Source: Saccopteryx bilineata
Lineage: Eukaryota; Chordata; Mammalia; Chiroptera; Emballonuridae
NCBI RefSeq assembly: GCF_036850765.1
Contig: NC_089493.1
Span: 268,811,034-268,875,033 of the forward strand
Direction: 5' to 3'
DNA: 64,000 nt
This document shows positions 11,650-23,159 of the stretch, in pieces. The notes below the pieces were generated by a model. That model searched no databases and was not told where the DNA came from. It saw only the letters and a list, made by a program, of their open reading frames with translations. The position numbers were made by a program, and so were the translations under genes. The stretch's first letter is position 1; the number at the start of each line of letters is the position of its first letter.

Positions 11650-11795
11650 GCTCAACAATCCAGACATCTCATTTTATAGAGGAAGAAATGCAGGCCCAGT
11701 CACTCTCTCTTATCAGGTCAACAACTGGACTTAGAATTGGGTCTCAGGTCCTCGAACCCTGTATTTTACAGTGAGCACAGCAACTGCCTAACATG
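11650..11795 (-). repeat. MIR SINE, antisense
   Basis: 'ctcattttatagaggaagaa' and a decayed 'gggtctcaggtcctcgaacc' fit the antisense MIR 'ccattttacagatgaggaa' and head regions. Confidence 0.6.
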
Positions 11796-13683
11796 TTGGT
11801 ATGTCCTGACAAATTTAAATAAAATTTGTTATTTAAAATAAATTTAAAATTTAGGAATTATTTTGTCTTTAAAAAATGTGAACTAAAGTAGCTCTCTCTG
11901 TGATGACAGCTCTGCTCTTTAGCCACCCTACTTGCCCTCATGGACAGAGAAAGGGGGAGTTGTAACCACTGCCATTGGAATTGCAGGTACCCCTTAGAAC
12001 TACAATTCATACTAAGATTCAGATGGCTTGTCTAAGATCTTTATGGGATCTAAAGGATGGTCAGAGATCTATCAACAGTATGAGAAGGATTAAAATATAG
12101 CTGAGGTCACTGAGGATAATTACTTCAATGTCACAAGTCACCATGAAGGCTGTTCTTTGCTGTGTCCCTTGCCTCCATCTCTGGAATGGTGTTTCTCTCA
12201 ACTAACAACACATGTATGTATACATGCATGTTTACATCCTTATACATACACATAAATTATGTGGGCATATGAATAACTCAGAGGAAGCCCTGACCACAGA
12301 GATATGCCAAGGACTGAGTCACAGGCAGAAAGGAGGACATGGATGGGGACATGCTGACCACTTCATGGTGTGGATCAGCTGTGGTTCTCACATTCAAACA
12401 ACTGTAGCTTTTTCACAAACAGAGGGCTGGAGAGAGGTGGCCAGAATGAGACACTACACTGGGCTGCCCCCAAACTTTCTCTGTACCTTCTACAGCCCTG
12501 AATTGGCTCCAATGTCTCATCACCGTGGTCTCAGAGCTGCTGGCATTATTGGTCTTATTTGGATGTAACACAGTTCTTGTTGTTGTCTTAGAGTCTGGCC
12601 CATGTTACAGGGAATGAGGATGGTGTGGGAAGGCAGTTTGGTCATATCTGGTGCTCAGAACATGACCCATAAAAGTGTTTAATAAATACCAGCTCCCACA
12701 TTCATCAAATGTGAAAGATCCAGCTGCCTCAAGAATGGTACCCTATGGCTTGGCTAGATATAAGTTTGATTGTAAAGACTTGTTTTATTCTTATGGTTTC
12801 TAAATCTTCGACAGCATCATGGCTCTACCCCAGGAAAGAGGCAGTAAGTCCATCCTTGCTGAAGCTCTGCTGGGAGATGCACCGCCCTCTGATGCAGACG
12901 ATGAATATTCTGGGCTTGAATAAACCAACTTGAATTAATCGCAGCTGTTCTGTTTCTCAGCAACTATTATGCAATTTACTCTTGCCGTCGGCTCCTTTGA
13001 AAAAAATGGAAATACTGAGCTAAAGCACTGGGAAAAATGTCATTTAATGAAAAATCAAAATTTAATCTGAAACACAGGGAGAAGCTCCAAATACCCATGC
13101 TTCAAGAAGTAGGTATATTTCTACAGGTTGAAAGGATTTTTTTGATCAAGTAATTAAATATCCATCACCTGTTTAATGTCCCTGCTAACCATACCAAATC
13201 ATAGTTTATCATGATCAGACCTGAAGTGCGGTTTAGTCTACATTCTTGTATGCATACCAAACTCTAAAACTGCGTTATATTCCTAGCCATGTCTCCCAAA
13301 CCAAACCATTGCGTTTGTAGAAACAGCATCATTCTGCACCTTGCTATTTACTAAAATGAAGCCAGATTTCACTAGTTTTACCTGTCGATGTCTTATGTGT
13401 GCTACAGTTTGAGTCAAATGTGAGGAGCAAATCCAGGCCCCTCATCTTCGAGCTACTTTAATCCATGTAAGTTTTCAACGTGGTGATGAGATGATGACCA
13501 CACCCTGAGTCCTGGGTGAGACTTCCCCTGGGGTGAGGCCCTGCACAGCCTCTGAATGGAGCTGTTTTTGAGCACATAATGCCATTTACAGATTTCCTGG
13601 TATGGGTTTAAAAGAAAAATCTTCTTCTCCAGTACCAACCCCTCCTGGAAGACAAGTGGATGAGTGAAACGGTTTCAAAATGT
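11796..13683. other. Unassigned noncoding DNA
   Basis: No gene seen. A short MIR-3'-end-like string ('gtgtttaataaatacc') lies near 12675. A 118-codon plus frame at 12212-12568 has no recognisable domain and starts in a low-complexity 'tatacatgcatg' stretch, so it is treated as chance. Confidence 0.5.
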
Positions 13684-13689
13684 ATTCTG

Positions 13690-14074
13690 GCCCTGGCCGG
13701 TTGGCTCAGCGGTAGAGCGTCGGCCTGGCGTGCAGGGGACCTGGGTTCGATTCCCGGCCAGGGCACATAGGAGAAGCGCCCATTTGCTTCTCCACCCCCC
13801 ACCCCCTCCTTCCTCTCTGTCTCTCTCTTCCCCTCCCGCAGCCAAGGTTCCATTGGAGCAAAGATGGCCCGGGCGCTGGGGATGGCTCCTCGGCCTCTGC
13901 CCCGGCGCTAGAGTGGCTCTGGTCGTGGCAGAGCGACTCCACAGAGGGGCAGAGCATCGCCCCCTGGTGGGCAGAGCGTCGCCCCTGGTGGGCGTGCCGG
14001 GTGGATCCCGGTCGGGCGCATGCGGGAGTCTGTCTGTCTCTCCCCGTTTCCAGCTTAAGAAAGAAAGAAAAAAG
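13690..14074 (+). mobile_element. Type A bat SINE, full length, duplicated-unit subfamily
   Basis: Starts 'gccctggccggttggctcag', with a tRNA-like A box and B box (GGTTCGATTCC at about 13744), a pyrimidine-rich middle, a GC-rich body and an A/G-rich tail. AATGTATTCTG flanks it on both sides as target-site duplication (13679-13689 and 14075-14085). It carries two adjacent copies of a 22-bp internal unit at 13947-13968 and 13969-13990. The frames of 161 and 171 codons here are the SINE read in other phases. Confidence 0.95.
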
Positions 14075-14089
14075 AATGTATTCTGCAGA

Positions 14090-14955
14090 ACCCAGGGCAC
14101 GAGCGCCAAGGTTCCAGGGTGTTGGAGAGGGGAGAGACCCTGGTCATAGAAACTCAGGTTGGTTGTTTCTTTCATCTGCCCAACCTCCACAGGTATGTCT
14201 TCTGCCCCATGTGCTCCACCTGCGGCTGCCCATGCTGCCTGACGTTAGGAAGGAAGTAATGGAATAGGGCTGGGGGTAAGAAGAAAATGCTCCCTAATTC
14301 TTCCCTATTGTCTTAGCCATTGATATTCCTAGAAGTAAAAAAAAAAAAAAAATCTCTAAACAAGGAAAAGGGCGTAGCTGAGGGCTAGGAAGTGCCCTGG
14401 GATGTTGGTGGGTTCTTAGGAGAGAGTTCTGCAGCCCACCTCCCTTGACCACATCCCAGAAGTGGGAGAAGAGCCACAACTAGACCAGCAGGTGAATCTG
14501 GGAAATCAGAGATCAGAGGCCCCTTGGATGCCCAGTCCCAGGCAGACCTCAGAGAAGCAGCAAGACCCTGGAAAACCAAAGCCTGCATGACGCAATGGCC
14601 CGTGGGTCAAAGGAAGCCTCCTGGCTTTCCCGACTCTCAGAGCCTCTTAGAAGCTAAGTGTCTGTTTCCTCGGTGTCCAACAGCAGCACAGACTTGGCAC
14701 AAAATGCCCTGAGACATTAAGAGGCTGTGCAGAAAGGAGTTAGCCCAGCAGGCTCAAGACAGCTTTCCTTGGAGAGGCATGCTTGCAAGGCTGGCCCTTG
14801 GTTGGCATCTGGGAACTTGGATTTGGGGAGGATTCTCACCATTCTTTACTTAGTTGGAGTAGTTTGCTGTACCCTGAATGTCTGTACAATATGTTATGCT
14901 AAGCGTGTGCTTTCCTTCTAAGAGTCTGAAATTTTGTCATGCTCTACGTTGAGGG
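14090..14955. other. Unassigned noncoding DNA
   Basis: Contains a 15-base A run near 14337 and no recognised repeat or exon. Confidence 0.5.
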
Positions 14956-14959
14956 TGCC

Positions 14960-15268
14960 TCCATGGCCAGCCCTCAAACCCTGGACCCTGAATCTCTATG
15001 AGGTTCCCTGGAATATAGCATTTCATATGTGTCATCACAACTTGTTGCTGGAGGAATTAAGCATGTCCCATTGGACTCGTCTGAGAAAAGACTCAGTGGA
15101 AACTTGAGTTCAGTTACCTTAAAATTCACCCCATTTGCCTTTTCACTTTGATGGCTGTGTTTGTATTCTTTCACTGTAATAAACCATAGCCGTGAGTACA
15201 ACTATATGCTGAATATTTCCAGTCCTCCCAGAATCACCAAAGCTGGGCTTGATCTTGGGGATTATAGG
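14960..15268 (+). mobile_element. ERV-class LTR, 3' part
   Basis: 'ctttcactgtaataaaccat' then 'agccgtgagtacaactatat' then 'gggcttgatcttggggatta' is the 3' end of a placental ERV LTR. The AATAAA polyadenylation signal is at about 15179. I do not assign a family name, and no viral coding sequence is adjacent. Confidence 0.6.
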
Positions 15269-15269
15269 G

Positions 15270-17185
15270 GCTATGTATAGATTATAAAAGGAGGATGCAA
15301 TAGAGAGTGACCTACAAGGACCGAACATCGAAGTCTGGACAGAGGGAGGGATGTTCCGAGGTCGCCAGTCTAGAGAGATAACAAACAAGGCCACCCCCCA
15401 CTGGGGCTGGCACCACCAAGCCCCCTTTCACATGCAACTCACCCCAGAGCTGACAGGGAGGACTGCGGACTGGTGACAGAATGGGGGCTTGTGAAAGAAG
15501 GTAAATTTAATTTTAAAACATGTTGTTATGTTTCCGAATTCCATTGTTCTTGCTCCGTGCATCATTTCTAAAGAGACTACCCAAATCATATCAAGTTGAG
15601 AGGAGGCAGTCACAGAGAGGCGTGTTCCATCCAGGTCTAGCTAGCTTTTCCCCTTGTATTTATCCAACACTGTGTGGTGCCAGTTTCCAAATCACTAGAC
15701 TGCCCCCCTGGAAGAGGGTTTTGTCTGGCACCCTCGATCTCCACAGGCTTCTCTCCATTTATTTCTCTTCACACCTCTTTGGCTTTAACTCTCCTCACTC
15801 CTTGCTTTATTTGAACTCATCCCTGACCTACACCCTCTCACAAAATTCTTCTCTAAAACGAACCAATCCCCAGTGTCTCTTGCTGCTGGTGCATGTTCAG
15901 AGCCTTGAGCCTGAGCCAGGCATCTTCTAAATAACTGTGTTCTTGGTAGCTTGAAAAAATAGGTCTGGGGGGGGGGGGGGTTGGGGTTGAGGGAAAACTG
16001 GGAGGCAGTTTGGTTTTCACGTTTCTTTATTTTCATGGATATCAAAGACGTGGAAGGACTCATCTTTTTCCCCCCAAATTAAGATGCTGCCCATTATCAT
16101 TATCAGGTCTGCCCATGAGCAGCCCACTCAGCTTTGGTTTAGTGCTGCCTTTCAATCTTCAGGTGCTTCTTAGTATCTCAGCATTAGGAAGACCCAGGCC
16201 CCATTTCTCTTCCTAAATCCTGGGTCTTGCCCCTCTTCGTCCCCCACGTTGCCTGGAGAGATTAGTAGAAGAAAGGTGTCTTATCACATATATATTTTTT
16301 AAAATGGTTCCTTTGAAGGTTTCCTTTGTGGAAAGAGACCTGAGGTTTTACATCTATAAACCAACAGATTATTTTATAGTTTTCAACTCTGGCTCAATTT
16401 GAAATGCTATAACTTAAAAACACCCTAAGTTCTCTCCTATTCTTAGCAATCAGCTCGTTTTTATTCCAACCTCTAATGTGGTCATATTTCTTAGAAGACA
16501 ATTAATGATAAAGGTAGTTTGGACCAGCACACAAAGTCTTTGGCCAAATAATTCCATCCTAGGACTCCCAGGTCCCATGTCTCAAAGTGCCAGAAACCTT
16601 GAAGGGCCTGTAATCAGGCCCTGACTTGAGCCTCTTTTTGCTTCATTACAAGTATTTGGAGAACCTTCCACATCCACCTTACTCCATTCAGAGCAGTCCG
16701 TTTCCAGCTCTCATTCTGGCTTACCCCTAACTACTCCTTTCATTCGATAGACTGTCTACGACCAAAGACATCAAAATGCAGTATTGGAAAGAAAGATTTC
16801 TTCTTATTTTGTCTCACTAGAGTGTCCATTGAACCTGACTTGATTTTCCAATTTAATTTGCTCTGCGAACATCTCTACCACAAAGGCTCCATTCATCCTA
16901 ACAAGAGCTTCAGCACTCTACTTTGCCTGAACTTTCTTCATTTCACTCTTTAATGTTAACAGGGCACTTTTATTTTCTATTCCTTTGAGTGTTGTATTTT
17001 AATTAACAGATGAATGTTTTTTTGTACATGAAAAGGAAATGGAAAACCAGGCTGAAAACACCATTTCTTTCAGTAGTATCAAGTGTGATAAGCTTACTTA
17101 CACTGAATACAAGTATATTGTATTGTTTGATGTGAATAGAGCCTGTGTCCTTTAAGAGGGTAATATTCTAATAATAAGGACTAAT
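15270..17185. other. Unassigned noncoding DNA
   Basis: Holds a 14-base G run near 15967 and a 136-codon plus frame (15520-15930) without recognisable content. The rest is AT-rich, single-copy-looking sequence with no supported exon. Confidence 0.5.
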
Positions 17186-17189
17186 TGTA

Positions 17190-17390
17190 TACAGAGCTTC
17201 ACGTTTGACAGAGTGCTCTTTGGGTCGTGATCTCAAGCCTGAGAAAACAGAGGGTCAACGGAACAATGCTTATTTTACAGATGAGAAAACAAGCTTAGCG
17301 CTTGGGGACATTTACAACAAGTTCCACTGTGGTTGTAACGCCATAAAATCAGGCAGCCGAACGTCTAAAAGGTGTCCACACCGTGCTTAA
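17190..17390 (-). repeat. MIR SINE, antisense
   Basis: 'cttattttacagatgagaaa' preceded by a decayed 3' end and followed by a degraded head is typical of antisense MIR. Confidence 0.65.
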
Positions 17391-17439
17391 TATCAAATGT
17401 GAAGACACTTGACTTTATACACAGCACGTGATTGCATAT

Positions 17440-17640
17440 AAAACAGGTGAAATCTGAATAAAGCCTGTGGATAGTCTAATGTCAATGTCCTGGTTGTGAT
17501 ATTATGCTATTGTCATATGAGCTGTTACCACTGGCAAGAAAAATGGGTGAAGGGTACATAAGACGCCTCTCCTCTGTGCTGTGTTTTACATCTTCTTATG
17601 TACCTATATATATGTAAAGTAAATTTTTAAAAACTTGATA
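17440..17640 (+). mobile_element. L1 3' end (old L1M type), 5'-truncated
   Basis: 'aaacaggtgaaatctgaata', 'gtcaatgtcctggttgtgat' and 'gtgaagggtacataagac' match the 3' UTR of old mammalian L1 elements. No open reading frame remains. Confidence 0.75.
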
Positions 17641-18010
17641 CTAAATTAGACTAAATTTTTAGAAACTTTATTTTTTCAGAAGGATGGTTTTTTTTTTTAA
17701 ATAAAATAATAGACTTTTCTAATAAGAACACCAGTAAGATTGACCCACTCTACTTTAGTAACACCTCATCCTAACTCATTACATTCACAATAACCCAATT
17801 TCCAGATAAAGTCCCATTCTGAGATGATAGAGGTTAGGCCTTGAGCACAGCCTTTGGGGGACCAAGAGGAGAAGAGAGGCAGAGACAGACATGCGCACAG
17901 GGAGAGGGCCAAACGACAGAAGAGGCAGCGATTAGAGCAGCGCACCGGTAAGCCAAGAAACACCAAGGGTTGCTGGCAACCCCGGAAGCTAAGAAAAAAG
18001 TTTGGAATAG

Positions 18011-18563
18011 CCCGACCAGGTGATGGTGCTGTGGATAGAGCATTGCCCTAGGATGCTGAGGTCCCAGGTTTGAAACTCTGAGGTTGCCAGCTTGAGCACT
18101 AACTCACCAGCTTGAACACGGGATTGCCAGCTTGAGCATGGGATCATAGACATGACCCCATGGTCACTGGCTTGGGCCCAAGGTAGCTGGCTTGAGTCTG
18201 CGGTTGCTGGTTTGAGCAAGGGGTCACCGGCTTGGCTGAGCCCGTTGGTCAAGGCATGTATGAGAAAGCAATCAATGAACAACTGAAGTGCCACAAGTCT
18301 AAGTTGTTGGTTCTCATATCTCTCCCTTCCTGTTTGTCTGTCTATCTCTCTTTTTAAAAAAAAAAAAATTTTAATTTATTCATTTTAGAGAAAGAGAGAC
18401 AGACAGACAGAAAGGAGGAGCAGGAAGCATCAACTCCCATATGTGCCTTGACCAGGCAAGCCCAGGGTTTTGAACTGGCGACCTCAGTGTTTCCAGGTCG
18501 ACACTTTATCCACTGCGCCACCACAGGTCAGGTTCTATCTCTCTAACTTGCAAAAAAAAAAAA
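18011..18563 (+). mobile_element. Type C bat SINE, split by a type B SINE
   Basis: Begins 'cccgaccaggtgatggtgct', continues through repeated 'gcttgagc'-type phrases to a pyrimidine-rich 3' end, and resumes at 18534 with the rest of the tail and an A run. Flanked by AAAGTTTGGAATAG (17997-18010) and AAAGTTTAGAATAG (18564-18577), a target-site duplication with one mismatch. Confidence 0.92.
18352..18533 (-). mobile_element. Type B bat SINE, antisense, nested
   Basis: Reverse-complemented B SINE ending 'gcgccaccacaggtcagg', with the A-box complement near 18511 and an AT-rich tail at 18352. TCTATCTCTCT at 18341-18351 and 18534-18544 is the target-site duplication, placing the insertion in the pyrimidine tract of the type C SINE. 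Its 3' tail is unusual in containing adjacent T and A runs. Confidence 0.9.
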
Positions 18564-18714
18564 AAAAGTTTAGAATAGACTCTCTCAAAAGTTTCAGAGG
18601 GAGCATGTTCCTGACAACACCTTGGTTTCAGACTCCTAGCCTCCAGAATGATAAGAGAATAAATCTCTCCTGTTTTAAGCCAAAACCAACCAAACAAACA
18701 AAAAAATGATGAAC

Positions 18715-19768
18715 TTAATTATTTTGAGTCGATCACACACACACCGTGACGCATTTCTCCACTACATGGGGGAACGAAGGATCTGCTTTTGCCTGATTTC
18801 AATTATTTTTTACTAATGACTTCTAAAATTACTACCACAATGAAATCTTATACTGAAATTCCATGAAATATAGTGGAAAATTGTCACAAAAGATTGGAGC
18901 AAGGGATGGCATAAGGAGCAACGGAACAGGGCTCGCTGGGAAGCACATACGCCTGGTTTTCAGCAGTTGTAGTCACAGGTGAGTCGCTGTTGTTTAATGC
19001 TGAGAGGCTGTTGTCAGATGGCTTCCAGGAGAGCTGGTATAGAACAAAGCACATCCAGAACTAGACAGGCGTGGCCTGTTCACATCCAGGCTGGCCAGAC
19101 AATGCCCACCGAATCATTACCCTCAATTCCGGGTGCCATAGTTGAAGAAGGACATCAATTAACAGAAGCTAAAAGAGAATGACAAGATCTTTCACCATGA
19201 GGAACTGGTGAGGAAGTATTTAATTTGGGGAAATAGAGATGTGAATGGGGCTTTGGAGTTGTCTTTTCATATTTCAAGGGCTGTCATGTGGAAGTGAGAT
19301 TAAATCAATCTACAGAAATTAAAGCTAAGATCAGTGATGGATATCAGCCAGTGGGCCACTTGGCTCCGTAAAAGAAGACTGAGAGCCTCACTAGGACTTG
19401 CCTGCTTTACACACGTCCCCAGTGGCCTTCTGGTTGCTCGGAGTCCTTGCCATTCATGTCACTCTTCCAGGACAAGGGTAGCTTTGCCAGGTGCGCCCTA
19501 TTAATGGTTATCTGAAAAAGATAACACCTCACACATTTGCACAGCTTTATTTCACCTATGAAACCAGAAAGCAAATCCTTAAATAAATGGGACTTAGAGG
19601 AATCCTCAAAATGGGATTTGGGGGGGCAGAGGTGGGGTGGAAAGAACACATTTAACGAGAAGAGAAGAACCCATGAAGATTCTTCCTTTTAAAGTCCCAT
19701 TTTCAGAAAACAGGGCCTTCCATCATATCCCTCCCTTTCCAAAATGAGCTGCTCTAGAACCCCTTGGC

Positions 19769-19770
<2 letters not shown>
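18715..19770. other. Unassigned noncoding DNA
   Basis: No gene or assignable repeat. The 67- and 80-codon frames here have no recognisable content. Confidence 0.5.

Positions 19771-19771
<1 letters not shown>

Positions 19772-19814
<43 letters not shown>
19772..19814. repeat. (CA)n microsatellite
   Basis: About 21 uninterrupted AC units immediately upstream of an L1 3' end. Confidence 0.95.
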
Positions 19815-19816
<2 letters not shown>

Positions 19817-19824
19817 AAGTGGGT

Positions 19825-20010
19825 GACATCTTGGTAAGACCTGTCAATTGTTCTACTGTCAATCTCCTGCTTGTGATACTGTGCTGTAGTCAAGCAAGAC
19901 ATTCTTCTTGGGGGAAGTTGGGGGAAGGGTACACAGTGGGTCATCTCTGTACAATTTTTAGCAGCCTCCCGTGTATCTAAAATTATTTCAAAATAACAAG
20001 TTTTTAAAAA
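19825..20010 (+). mobile_element. L1 3' end (old L1M type), 5'-truncated
   Basis: 'gtcaatctcctgcttgtgat', 'gggggaagggtacacagtgg' and 'aattatttcaaaataacaag' are the 3' UTR of an old L1, from the same broad family as the copy at 17440-17640. Confidence 0.8.
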
Positions 20011-20074
20011 CTTGATTTTAGTTGAATCTAATTTTTTCAGCAGAATGTTACAAAGTTTTGGCAATCTATAGATT

Positions 20075-20915
20075 TTTAATTATTAATTACACTTACACCC
20101 AAAATATCTGGGGCAAGACAGGTAATTGGATAGTCCCACTCCCCCATCCACTCTCTCCTGCACCCTCTCCTCATTAAACAACAGCCCCAAACACCCTGCC
20201 AGTGGCCACTGCTTCGGAGGGAGGGAAGGCATGGAGAGAGAAGCAAGAAATAGATTGAACAGAGAAGGGGGGAAAAAAATAGGAAAGAAGAAAGCAAGGA
20301 AAGAGAAAGAGAAGCCAGCATTTGTCATCCAGAAAGATAAACATTTTACAGCCCAGCTTGACTGTGTCAAGAACACTTGTGTTTTAATGGTATGCCTGCA
20401 AGCTTTCAAAACAAGTGTTTACCTGTCACAATAAACAGTTATGAGTGAGGAACACAAAACAGAGGGAACCAGAAGCTGGCAGGCTGCCAGCCTCTGCTCC
20501 GTGCTGCTCAGCTCTGAGCTCGTCATCCAGGCAGCAGAGGCTCAGCCTCGCTGCTGTCCCCAAGGCGAGGACCCACCATCACAGGTCTCACAGATGACTC
20601 TGGGCTCCGAGGAAGCCAGGAAGAATCAGAGGAGGCTGGGGGAACCCAGTGCTCAACAGACAGAGGGCAGCAGCTACTGACCCGAGGGCAGCCCACATGG
20701 GCCAATGGGTGCCATCGGGTCCCAAGAGATGGAAAGCCCCAGAAACTTCTGGAATGACCCTTTATGATAAGCTGGCACACAAAATATCACACCCTTTCCA
20801 TTTTCTCTACCCTTTTATCTTTACTACAGGCTCATGCATAAGGTAGGTCAAGAGTAAGTGCCAAACCTTTCCTCCTGAGAGCTGGTGGGCTCGGAAAAAC
20901 TATCGTTTACAAAAT
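20075..20915. other. Unassigned noncoding DNA
   Basis: Includes a purine-rich stretch at 20230-20310 (GGAAAGAAGAAAG type). The 108- and 102-codon opposing frames over it are low-complexity and unconvincing as genes. Confidence 0.5.
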
Positions 20916-20919
20916 ACTT

Positions 20920-21085
20920 TATACTACACAAAGAGCTTTTGTATCCAACTCTCAGTAAACCTTCACAATAATTTCTTGAGACAAGCTGGGAAAATATCCC
21001 TGTTTTGAGTAAACTAGACAAGTGACTTAACCTGTGAGCCTCAAAGTCCAACAGCTAAGTAAGAACTCCAACCCAGCAACGAATA
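20920..21085 (-). repeat. MIR SINE, antisense
   Basis: 'aaccttcacaataatttctt' followed by 'aagtgacttaacctgtgagc' and a decayed head fits antisense MIR. Confidence 0.55.
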
Positions 21086-21096
21086 GCTCACAAGAT

Positions 21097-21312
21097 CCGT
21101 GGCTCTGAACCCTGGTGCACAGCAGACTCTCCCAAGTCACTAGCTTAAAGGATGCACCCCACTCCTCACTCCTAGGGCTTTAGATCCAGTAGATGCAAGC
21201 TGCGACTCAGCTGTCAGCATTTTTAAACATTCTCAATCAGGAGGCTGATTGTGAACCAGGTAGGTGATTCTGATGCAGGTAGTCAGGGAAATGCAATCTG
21301 AGAAACAGCGTC
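21097..21312 (+). mobile_element. MER5-type hAT nonautonomous transposon
   Basis: Starts 'gtggctctgaaccctggtg', contains 'taggtgattctgatgcaggt' and ends 'gcaatctgagaaacagc'. This matches the MER5 layout of a small hAT-derived element. Confidence 0.75.
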
Positions 21313-21379
21313 CCTAGAATCCGGGGCGTTAATGTGAAGAGAACACACCCTGGCCCTTGTGAATTTCCTCTCTAGAGCT

Positions 21380-21594
21380 AAGCTGTCTCAGACAGTAGCA
21401 ACTAGCCCATGTGGCTATTAAGCACTTGAAATGTGGCTGATGGCATATATTGAAACAATATTTAGATGTATTTGGTTAAGTAAAATATAGCACTAAAATG
21501 AATTCCACCTTTTTCCTTTTTGCTATTTCAAATGTGGTTAGCAGACAATTAAAAATGATTGAGAGGCATGCAATATGTTTCTATTGGACAGCAC
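21380..21594 (+). mobile_element. hAT-Charlie-type MITE
   Basis: 'actagcccatgtggctatta' with 'agcacttgaaatgtggctga' inside, and 'tttctattggacagcac' at the end, matches a common mammalian hAT MITE whose inverted ends read GCTGTCC. I do not assign the exact MER name. Confidence 0.75.
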
Positions 21595-21599
21595 AGATC

Positions 21600-22815
21600 T
21601 ACAGGAGTCCACAAGGCATATGAAAGTCAAATTTGAACATGTTATGAAAAACGGTTAAGATACAAGCAGTGTATGTAGCAAGTTGAGTCCAGTAGCTCTG
21701 GGAAACTCCCAGGAGTCGTTCCCCTCTTGATGCATCCAGTCTTGAAGGAGGAGCAAGGCCATGGAGGGCAGGTGTGGAGCAGGTCGCGGCGGAAGGAACA
21801 GCATCAGTTCCTGATGTGTGCAAGGCAGTCACCAAACTATTTGGCATTACTGTGAACAGACTAAAGATGAAGCAGAAGAGGCAAGGGGGAGCTCACCAAC
21901 GAGGTCCTGAAAGGCATGCCAAAAGGCCTAGGGATGATCTTGAGCAAAATGGACAGTCACTGAAGGCATGGTGGGGAAAAGAAACATGGTCAGAGTTGAC
22001 ATTGAGACCATTCATCCTGGCTTCATTGGGAAGAATGGATTTAAAGGCACCAAAATTAACATCCAGAAACCAGTTCATTAGTGACAGCAGTAAACCAAGT
22101 AAGAGTAATAAAAGCTTAAATTAGAGTAATGTTGCAAAGCCAAAGAGCAAGCCACAGAATCCTGAAATTCAAGACATGTCTAGGAGACAGAAACTGGCAG
22201 AGTTTGGTGATAAGTGGATATGGGCAGAGGGGGAGGGGGCGGACTGCAGGCTCGGTCGATGGTGAGAGCAGCTGGTGACTACACAAACTGGATCCGGAGC
22301 TTAGGAAGCCGTTTGTTTGTTCGTTGGGAAAGAGATGATTAATTTCGTCATGTATAAGTTCCACGTGGGCAATCACTTCTGTCCAGATAATTGTGAAAAC
22401 CATGAGAGTGGACTGAAATCACACTGGGAGAACAGGACATAAAACCAAGTACACAATCTTGGAACTCAACAATGTTTCGTCCTACAACTCAGCAAGGTTT
22501 AGTCTACACATTGACACGTACTCATCTGAATCATTCCTAACCCTGCTTCCACCACTACCAGGCTGAATGCCTTTGGCTTGAACTGACTGACTCAGGGGAG
22601 CCCATGGACCCAGGACAGGAAGCCACTTCCGAGACCCGGGACTGTATTGTTACTTTGGGAGTGGTTTGTATATATTGATGTCCCTAGGTAAACTCAAGAA
22701 GAGTTAGGAAAAGACATGATCCTCTGTTTCTAGAACTTATTATCCTTTTTTTTTTTCTTAAATGCTAAAGTTATACAGAAAAATACATGGTGACTGGCAC
22801 TTTTTTCATGGTTTT
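21600..22815. other. Unassigned noncoding DNA
   Basis: A 116-codon plus frame (21774-22124) covers lysine/arginine-rich sequence with no domain I recognise. No exon or repeat could be supported. Confidence 0.45.
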
Positions 22816-22819
22816 ATTT

Positions 22820-22985
22820 TTTTAAGTCTTTTAATGGACTGTAAGTTCTTAGGGACAGGAACACATATGCAAAGCTCTTTTGCATCTTCATTCTACTGAT
22901 GCTCTCAGGGATTAGCAGAGGGCCGGGCATGTAGGAAGACATAATCTCTTGAAAAGTAGCTTTTAAATAAATATTTGCTGAAAGA
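22820..22985 (+). repeat. L2 LINE 3' end
   Basis: 'ggactgtaagttcttaggga' followed by 'agcagagggccgggcatgta' and 'aataaatatttgctgaaaga' matches the L2 terminal segment ('tagaatgtaagctccttgag ... aataaatgtttgttgaa'). Confidence 0.75.
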
Positions 22986-23159
22986 AAATCTATACCCCAT
23001 CAAAATATGTTGAATTAGGTTGAACGAATGGGATGACAGTTCAGTGAAGTGGCCTTGGGCTATATCAATAAGAGCATTAAAATAGCTACTCACTATGAAA
23101 GTCTCCCTCAGTAAACTCAAACCTCCTGGTTCAAATTTCATTTACATGATGACGGTGAC

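Larger units (their letters stand above)
17800..18710 (+). mobile_element. MLT1-like MaLR LTR, split by nested SINEs
   Basis: The left part (17800-18010) has 'gccaagaaacaccaagggtt' and 'gctggcaaccccggaagcta'. The right part (18578-18710) has 'ttcagactcctagcctccag' and 'aatgataagagaataaatct'. Together they read as one sense MaLR LTR interrupted by a type C SINE, itself interrupted by a type B SINE. Confidence 0.8.

Noticed and set aside
13690..13765. tRNA-like heads with A and B boxes (also at 26813, 50200, 35116, 40802, 62022)
   Set aside because: Each is the head of a SINE followed by the family body and tail, with target duplications. None is a stand-alone tRNA gene.
13675..14190. Frames of 161-171 codons on both strands
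   Set aside because: They are readings of a type A SINE and its flanks. The same peptide text recurs at every type A copy.
15967..15980. G run considered as a quadruplex element
   Set aside because: A single homopolymer of about 14 G with one nearby GGGG. It may fold, but there is no promoter context and homopolymers are error-prone in assemblies.
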